From: Cryptomeria japonica
Taxonomy: Eukaryota > Streptophyta > Pinopsida > Cupressales > Cupressaceae
Direction of reading: 5' to 3'
NCBI RefSeq assembly: GCF_030272615.1
Contig: NC_081408.1
Span: 67,065,546-67,129,545 of the forward strand
Length of the DNA: 64,000 nt
Below, one piece after another: positions 57,219-64,000 of the stretch. The translations under genes were made by a program, and so were the position numbers. How positions within the stretch are numbered: position 1 is the first letter of the stretch; each line of letters opens with the position of its first letter. Below the pieces are notes generated by a model, which saw nothing but the letters and a program-made list of their open reading frames with translations, did no database searches and was not told the origin of the DNA.

Positions 57219-58678
57219 TGTAGTCACATAAATCTGTCCATTTTAATTAAATGAATATTTTGTATTTATTTGATTAAAAACCCACTAGCCATCCGTCAAT
57301 TAAATTAATACTTAATTAATTCATCTTCAAACATTCTCCTATTAATTAAATAAATTATTGAATTTATTTTAATTAATTCATTAAACCAAATTCATAATTA
57401 ATTAAATGAATAAATTTTATTTATTCAATTTAATCCTCTTTCCTCTTTTAAATAAATTAAATAAAACATTTATTTAAATCATTAACCCGCCCACTTGCAT
57501 TTTCCTACAAATGCAAGTTGCAACCACAAGTTAAAATAAATTAATTTTATTTTAATTAAAATCCTATTTTCCCTCACCCACCAAATCCACTCGCACTCCT
57601 AAAACCCCCTTCTAGATTCTTCTAACCCCTTCCTAATTAGCCTAATCCATCCCCTAATTATTGTCACATTCCTAAGCAACTTGGAGTCACTTCTCAAAGA
57701 CTTCAAAGTCTTTGAAAAGAATTAAATGCTTTATGTATCCAACAAGCTAACCTCTAATGTCTTCCAAACTACTTATGGCTCTTACATGACCATTAATGGT
57801 TAATTCCACTTGCACCCATGGTTAAGGACTTTAACCCCTAACTCAACCCTCATGTGACTCATGTGTCTCCTCAAGCATTTGTTGCTTTGACCATGGTTAT
57901 CCCTTTTACCTTTGCACAAGAGTTTATCCATTGGATAAAAGATTTATTCTTTGAATAAAGAATTTATTCACTCAACCCAACCTTGACCTTAACTCCCAGG
58001 TTAACCTTAAGATCATGTCAAGCATTTAATGCTTATTCCCTCTCCTCTTAACCTATCTCACATTGACACTTGTCATCCTGGGATTGCGTTGAAAGCCCTC
58101 ACATGGATTGAATATCATTCAATCTCAAACCTTGTTGAGATTACTCAATCGCAACCATCCATTGCTCCATTTTTCCTATAAATAGAGCTCATTTCTTCAT
58201 AATCCAGATCCTGAAAACTTGTATGCATTTAATATATAGGCATTTCTAGGGAGCATTTTAGCAAAAAATCACTAACATATTGTCATTTTGGACTAAAAAT
58301 AAATCTTAGTTCATTTCATGACATCTCATATTTAGCTTATTTTACACTTGCATAGCATAGTTAATCATCTACAATCTTGAACCTCCATAAGCATCCATAG
58401 TGCAAAAAGTTGCTGAGAGCTACACTACTTTGGAACTTGGAGAGGAGAGGAACAAAGGAGAAGGATCTAAGAGCATGTTAAAAGGCATTTGGAGACACTT
58501 TGTTGTATTTACTTCCATAGTTAAATACTTTGGCATGTTCTTAGTATCTCTTTTGATATGCCTACTTAGATTAGTTTTTGGTTGAATAATACTAACTTTG
58601 ATCCTTGTTTCTTATTGTTTTTGTGTGTTATACAACCAGAGGTTTTAGTCTAACCATTGGGTATTTTGCAGTGCATCA
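57219..58678 (+). repeat. Gypsy 3' LTR
   Basis: 1460 bp, TGTAGTCACA to TGCATCA. It carries 57 bp (about 57325-57381) missing from the 5' LTR, flanked by the direct repeat TTAATTAATTCAT. TATAAATAG at 58177-58185. Confidence 0.92.
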
Positions 58679-58860
58679 CATACATACATATATATACATA
58701 TATATACATATATATAATATATATATACACATATATACATATTTATATACATATATATATACACACACACACATCTATATATACGTGCACATATATACAT
58801 ATATATATATATACATACATGTATACATATATATACATATATGTATGCATGCATGTATAG
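58679..58860. repeat. TA/CA-rich microsatellite, right part
   Basis: CATACATATATA, (AC)n and ATGCATGC units; continuation of 35378-35557 split by two elements. It ends exactly where the next LTR begins. Open frames in it are repetition artefacts. Confidence 0.9.
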
Positions 58861-60022
58861 TGTCATGAAATTATGACCCTTTCATTTGTCGACCACATTA
58901 TGGTCCTCATGCACGCAATTTGAATCCCTAACCCAGATCAGAGACCAGAGACTTGCCTGGCACCTGAGAATAGCTTCTTGTTTGCCCTTCACACTGCTGA
59001 AACTGCATCTTGTCCTGCAAAAAAAGGCTAGACAAGAGTGTGGCACCCCTATCCCTTACCCCATTTTGGGGCAAGACCCTTCAAATTATTCTTTAGTAGT
59101 TGCACAAAACTCCCCCAGTGTTGTCCTATGATGGAAAATCAGTTAGTTAAACCTAATTGACGAGTATATAAGTTGCATTTGTCCTCTCATTTATAAAAAG
59201 GGGAATGAGTGGTAAGTTTACATGAGATCAAGAATTCAAGAGCATTCAAGCATTCAAGCATTCTTGTCTAGCATTGAGCATTCTCAAGTCTCCCTTCAAG
59301 GCTCGGTGTTGCATTCAAGTCAAGGATTCAACCATTGAAAAAGAGATCCCTTTCAACATCCAACCCAATACATGAAATTCTATCAACATTTCTATCATAT
59401 CCTCCCTTGAGGTGATTTACAGTTCATTCTTTCATTTATATTTACTTGCTCGTACTTTCTTTCATCATTTGATTAATTCCAGAACTAGGTTTTGACCTGA
59501 TGGCAAACCCCTATTCCCAACCCCTTTTCCTCTTTTTTTGTGTGTAGGTTGTAGGTGCATAGCTGTACTTTTGGATTTGGACTCCATTTGTAGAGGGAAA
59601 AAAACCCTTTTCATTTCACAGATATTTCAGAGGATCGTGTATACTCCTGTCATGATCCGGACAACTTTTTCTCAAATTCGTAGGGCGGCTTCATCTCGAT
59701 CGGTTATTGCCAAATCTAGGTGCACTGCTTCATCCTACACCTATATTTTGAGTTATAATCAGATCTTTGTCTCTTTTCACTTGGTCATAAGTACACAATT
59801 CAATCATTTCAAATCTCAATCTCAGAAGAGGGGATTAACTTACCATCACTCATAATTCAATCTCTTTCTCTAGAGGTTGAATCTAGTGCATTTTCTCCCT
59901 CTTATAATGTAATATGTGAAAAGTGTTCCAAGGAGAATCCAAAGTGAAAATTTCATCTCTCCTCGAAGGGAAGAAAATATTTCCTCTAGATCTCCATCAG
60001 TAATGTTTTTCCAACATTATAG
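58861..60022 (+). repeat. Putative 5' LTR of the third Gypsy
   Basis: It begins TGTCATGAAA immediately after the microsatellite and has a TATA-like TATATAAG at 59165-59172. It ends before TGGTGAACCCA at 60025. The right terminus is not a clean CA and no second LTR is in the window, so the border is approximate. Confidence 0.6.
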
Positions 60023-60024
60023 TT

Positions 60025-60040
60025 TGGTGAACCCAATGTC
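60025..60040 (+). promoter_or_regulatory. Candidate primer-binding site
   Basis: TGGTGAACCCAATGTC; the first 9 bases equal the primer-site start of the 15.3-kb Gypsy (44774). Confidence 0.55.
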
Positions 60041-61125
60041 TTACATGGTTTATTCTAAAAATAAATGCATATTTTTTATTTGCAAGTTTAATTTTTATGC
60101 AAACTTAGCGGTTAATTCATTCAAAACCCTAATTTTTAGAATTGAAATTGAACTTGTGTTTTGTAAAAATTGCTTGTTATTATCTTAGATCTGAAAATCA
60201 CTTTGTTTGTCAAATTTATTTTCTTCATTTCCTTGTTCAGTTTGCAAATCAAATTCATAAAATTAAGAGGTTAATTGTTTAATTTTAAAATATAATCTTG
60301 AAATTGTGTAAAAATTGAATTTACATTTAATTTTCAGATTTGTGATTGTTTTTAGACTTGTCTTCTGTCCTACAATTCAAAATTTCAGTTTCCCTCATTT
60401 TTCAAAAATTAAGTGGTTAGGTCCTAAAACCCTAATTTTCAAAATTAATTAGATTTTGTACAAATTTTAATCAATTTTAGTCACTTTCAGTTTTCTAAAA
60501 CATTCTCCAAGGTATCTCTCCCCTTTAGGTTTGACCCTTTTCAAATTTGCAGATCAATTCCTCTTTTTCTTCAAAACCCTTATAGGGTCCCATTCTCACA
60601 TTTGAACCTTATTTTTGCCTATCTTGATATCGTAAATTTTGCTAATTTTTTGGGGTTAGCTTTAAAATCATCGTAATGTTCATCCCTAAAAATTTCAAAA
60701 AAAGTTGGCCAGACCATGTGCATTCCCGCCACAGTCCTCGACATTTTTCCCAAAATTTCAGGAGAATTTTATGACTACATATATTAACCTAAATCCAAAA
60801 GATTTGTTGATTTTGTCGATTTTTGATCCCTCTAACATTGAAGATACCTCCAAAATTCAACAGTCTAAAATTTTTGAAATTAAAAGGTTAATTATAATTT
60901 GTCCTGATTTTAAAAATTTTGTTTCTATTTATTTTAAAATTAAGTGGTATACCCTTGGCCCTAATTTTAAAATTCCAATTTCCTTTGATTTATTATTTTG
61001 GAAATTGTGTCGTTGTCTTCCTCCAACAAAGTTCAAATTGTTTAATCATTATTTTCTTAAATTTTTCATTACTCAATTTTTTAAGCTTTGTTCAAAATTC
61101 TAAATTTTAATTTTCCTTCTAGTGT
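60041..61125 (+). other. AT-rich leader with recurring motifs
   Basis: No convincing gene. AAAATTAAGNGGTTA-like and AAAACCCTAATTTT-like motifs recur near 60106, 60125, 60258, 60405, 60428, 60878 and 60935. A 132-codon frame at 60705-61103 has no family features and is probably leader. Confidence 0.6.
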
Positions 61126-63000
61126 ATGAGTTTCACCACTAATAGTCCAACCTACACTATCCCCATTAGACGAAGCATTAGAATTAACACTTCCCAAGGT
61201 TTAATTACTCAGCACATGGAACATAATTTGGGTGACTTGTTTAATGAGGATAATGCTAATGCTTCCCATCCTAATCATGAGCCCATTTATCCCATTGATG
61301 AATTCCATGATGAAGAAGAAGCTTTGAATAAAGTTTCCATAGATCAACTTTCAAAATTCAAGAATCAATTTGATAATTTTCAACAATGGTTGTCCCAAGA
61401 ATACCCTAATAGTGAATCTCTTCCATTAATTCAAGGCCTTAAATGAATGATTCAAAGTGATAAGAATGGAATTGTTATATTATGTGGCATTACTCATATT
61501 GTTGATTCTAATTTCATGCATATCATGAGTTGTGCTAAGAACTTAGTTTATTCACAACCTTCAAATCAAATCAATTCTTCTATTCCTTTGACCACTCCAA
61601 TGGATAGTATTCCTACCTTCACTTCAACCATCATGGCTATATCAACTCAAAATGTCATTCCTACAACCATTGGTCATGGGGTAAATCCCTCTTCATCATT
61701 TAATCCTCCATCATTACCTATGTCTTCCATAAGTATTCCTATTATCCCCCAACCAACCAATGTGACATAAAGGGGCAATTTATTCAACAAATTTGTTCCT
61801 CCTTTGAGTGTTCCATTTCCTACTCAATCATCACCTATGCCTACTTATCATAATGTTCCACTACCTTATTTGCAATCCATGCCTTCCTTAAATAACATCA
61901 CACCATCTTATCAATCAACCATGTCTAACATCAATTCTTCTATCAAAACAACCATTCACAATCTTGCTCAAACCATGTCTTCCTTATAACAACAAATTGC
62001 TTCTATGAGTCAATCCAAGTTTAGTGTGGCCACATTTGATGTTACAACCCCACTTTATCTTGATATTGTTAAAGTTGTACCTCCTAATCATGTTGAGGTC
62101 CCTCAATTGGAACTCTATAATGGAAAAGGTGAGCCTCTTACGCATGTCAAAACATTTCAAACCTTGTGTACTGATTTTGTTTATGATCAAAGATTGCTTG
62201 CAAAACTATTTACAAGAACATTAAGAGATAAGGCTTTACAATGGTATTTCCTTTTGCATTCTTATTCCATCACTTCTTTTCAACAACTAGCAAATGCTTT
62301 CATTCATTAATTTCAAAATAACACTAGTCCTCAAATCACTTTGACTGATTTAATGCATTGTAAACAAGGTGTTAAAGAAAGAGTGTTTGATTTCATTGGT
62401 AGATATAAGCATTTGTATGCTCAAATTTCTTTTCATGTACCTAATAATGATATTCAATTAATTTTCATTTCTAATTTGCAAAAAGATATCAGGTAAAAGC
62501 TTCTTTTGTCTAAGTTTACTTCCTTTCTACAGTTGTGTGAAACACTCCACAATTATCAACTGGCTATGAGTCAAATGGAGAAATATACTCCTATGGCTCC
62601 AAGTGATAAGGGGGAGAGTGTTCAACAACCATTTTTTAAGTTCAAACCAACAAAAAACTTCATCAAGTTTAATGATACAATCAACAACAACAATGTGAAT
62701 GCTAAAATAGGTGTGCCTTCTATTTCTAAAATTTTCAAGAGAGAAAAATAGTTTGCTCCTTTGAATGAATCTGTATATAGTACTATGTCTTAGTTGTTGT
62801 AAATAAATATTATCAAACTTCCTCCTATAAAACAAGTTGATCCTTTTAAACTTGCATCCCCTTATTTTTATAACAATTCCTTTTGTCAATTTCATCGTCA
62901 GCCTGGTCATGATAATTAGAAATGTTTCACATTGAAAAGTAAGATTCAAGATTTGATTGATAACAATACTATATTTGTAGTAGGTGTGAATGATAAGGGA
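61126..63000 (+). pseudogene. Gypsy gag of the third element
   Basis: ATG at 61126 (M-S-F-T-T-N). The N-terminal third is polar and Ser/Pro/Asn-rich. The Retrotrans_gag domain (62090-62500) shows V-P-Q-L-E-L-Y-N-G-K-G-E-P, the A-L-Q-W-Y-F block, L-M-H-C-K-Q-G and I-F-I-S-N-L. The knuckle C-Q-F-H-R-Q-P-G-H-D-N-x-K-C (62884-62925) contains a TAG and is followed by L-K-S-K-I-Q-D-L-I-D. There are ten or so stops of mixed type (TAA, TAG, TGA). Its role is particle assembly. Confidence 0.83.
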
Positions 63001-63714
63001 AATAAATTAGTAGCTCCTCCTAATCAAAATCTTAAAAACTTTACTGATCCTTTGGCTTCTCATAACTCTAACGTGATTGAGACTGAGTATACTTCTTTCT
63101 CCTCCGAAGAATTCACTACTATGAATCTGAACATAGTAAATATGGTAGAAAAAAAAGATACAACTAAGGCTTATTGTATTACATTTGACCCTAGTGAGAC
63201 CATTAGAGCACCAGATGGCCCTTTATACATAGTTGGAAAGGTTAAGAATATCCATGGCCATGGAGCTCTTGTTGATCGCTCTTGCATGGTTAACATCATC
63301 ACTGAGGAGTATCTTTTCACTTTATGATTGCATAAACCAATATATGATACTTCTAATGTAGATGTGAATTTATTTGATGGATTTTCTTTTCCTACCATTT
63401 ACTCTATCACCCTTCCTGTTGAATTTCATACTAAATCCATGGATGTTGACTTTGTTATCATACCCTCTTCCAAACAATTCTGTGTGGAGTTTGGGTATCC
63501 TTGGCTATCTTCCATGAAGGCTATTTCTTCTCCAATCTGTAAGTGTTTTAAATTTCCTCACAATGGCGAAATCATAACTGTGAACCATAGCTTATTTTGT
63601 CCATCTGAAAGAATCCCTAGTGTTCCTATTGATTTCTTTTATCCTAAGTTCAATCTCTTCCATCAAGAAGAGATGCTCTTTTTCAAACTTATCAAAAATG
63701 GAAGAAAGATATGA
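63001..63714 (+). pseudogene. Gypsy aspartic protease of the third element
   Basis: H-G-A-L-V-D-R-S-C-M-V-N-I-I (63262-63300): the catalytic Asp is kept but the following residues are Arg-Ser instead of the usual Gly-containing loop. A TGA at 63325 follows. Then F-C-V-E-F-G-Y-P-W-L-S-S-M (63478-63516) corresponds to the usual L-L-G-R-P-W motif. Stop at 63712. The remaining 285 bp to the window end are Pro-rich polyprotein linker with stops. Confidence 0.75.
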
Positions 63715-64000
63715 TCATATCCTTAAGTCAACCTAGATCACCAACAATTGACATTCCTATAATACTTGAAGATGAAATTCTTCCCCTCATGGTAGAACTA
63801 ATCTCCCTCCTAAGGAAGATATTCTACCTATTCATATGGATGTGACTATAGCTTTTCCTAAGAAGAAGAACACTATTCCTCCTAAGGCTAGACTTGTATC
63901 TCCTCCTCATGATGGACCTGGTCTTCTTCCTCCATCTAATATTCCTCCTTTATATGGCATAGTTCCACCTCCTTCCTCTTATTGAGAGAAGAGGCCTAAT
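63715..64000 (+). pseudogene. Pol linker of the third Gypsy, cut by window end
   Basis: Stop-interrupted, Pro- and Lys-rich translation (P-P-K-A-R-L-V, P-P-H-D-G-P-G-L-L-P-P) downstream of the protease. It is likely the protease-RT linker; no domain seen. Confidence 0.5.

Larger units (their letters stand above)
43369..58678 (+). mobile_element. Tat/Ogre-like Gypsy LTR retrotransposon, 15.3 kb
   Basis: LTRs of 1403 and 1460 bp, a primer site, a 2.7-kb leader, gag, protease, G-patch-like segment, RT, RNase H, a second archaeal-type RNase H and integrase, then a 2.4-kb 3' region and PPT. The dual RNase H and large size place it in the Tat branch of Gypsy. The flanks CATAT and CATAC are a possible target duplication with one mismatch in repeat DNA. 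All genes carry stops. It would not transpose without help. Confidence 0.92.
58861..64000 (+). mobile_element. Tat-like Gypsy element, 5' part, leaves the window
   Basis: Putative 5' LTR, primer site, 1.1-kb leader, gag and protease in one orientation. Gag shares the CX2HX4HX4C knuckle and the primer-site sequence with the Gypsy at 43369-58678, but the proteins are only distantly alike. RT and later genes lie beyond 64000. Confidence 0.8.

Noticed and set aside
58605-58868. Overlapping Ile/Tyr-rich frames on both strands
   Set aside because: Microsatellite artefacts; all frames of the repeat lack stops.
60125-60440. AAACCCTAA motifs as interstitial telomere or telo-box promoter
   Set aside because: Single, scattered units in an AT-rich leader; no tandem array.
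60705-61103. 132-codon frame before gag in the third element
   Set aside because: AT-rich leader with recurring motifs; Phe/Lys/Ile composition without recognisable features.
1-64000. Host genes, rRNA, CRISPR arrays or prokaryotic operons
   Set aside because: Every frame with recognisable motifs is retroelement-derived or ORF3; repeats are LTRs, leader repeats or microsatellites without spacer structure.

Overview
The window reads as heterochromatic DNA of a large-genome seed plant, most likely a conifer or other gymnosperm. This is an inference from the very high density of old, nested plant-type LTR retrotransposons with LTRs of roughly 0.8-2 kb, plant tRNA-iMet primer sites, AT-rich noncoding sequence and TA/CA microsatellites. 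No intact host gene, tRNA gene, rRNA gene or CRISPR array was seen. Every recognisable coding stretch is a retroelement protein or an element-associated reading frame, and all are interrupted by stops.

Left half (1-35312), fragmented and rearranged elements. 1-2404 holds the 3' end of an element: the tail of a large unassigned reading frame (called ORF3 here), a polypurine tract (PPT) and a 3' LTR. 2405-7402 is a minus-strand Copia gag-pol fragment lying between two LTRs in inverted orientation. 7403-9175 is a second ORF3 fragment. 9176-15610 holds two head-to-tail partial copies of a Sirevirus-like Copia element on the minus strand. 15611-24414 is a minus-strand chromodomain Gypsy element (gag, protease, RT, RNase H, integrase, chromodomain) between ~1.95-kb direct LTRs, and the 3' LTR runs on into the gag start of a further copy. 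24415-29637 is an LTR head, PPT, a near-complete ORF3 and a gag tail with two zinc knuckles, with no pol between them. 29638-33875 is a complete LTR, PPT and another near-complete ORF3. 34640-35312 is a plus-strand LTR tail.

Right half (35313-64000), better preserved elements around one TA/CA microsatellite. A full-length Sirevirus-like Copia (35558-43340, TSD ATATA) and a 15.3-kb Tat/Ogre-like Gypsy with dual RNase H (43369-58678) sit only 28 bp apart inside the repeat. A third, Tat-like Gypsy begins at the right edge of the repeat (58861) and leaves the window after its protease.

The elements work in the usual way: LTR promoter and poly(A) signals, gag for particles, pol for maturation, reverse transcription and integration. 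The feature I cannot assign to a known family is ORF3. It has four related copies in two sub-lineages, is about 1030-1070 codons long, and lies sense-strand next to the 3' PPT where an env-like gene would be. It has an N-terminal conserved domain, a basic or Glu/Lys-rich middle and a coiled-coil C-terminus. The two copies whose starts are visible are preceded by what look like their own TATA box and 5' leader.
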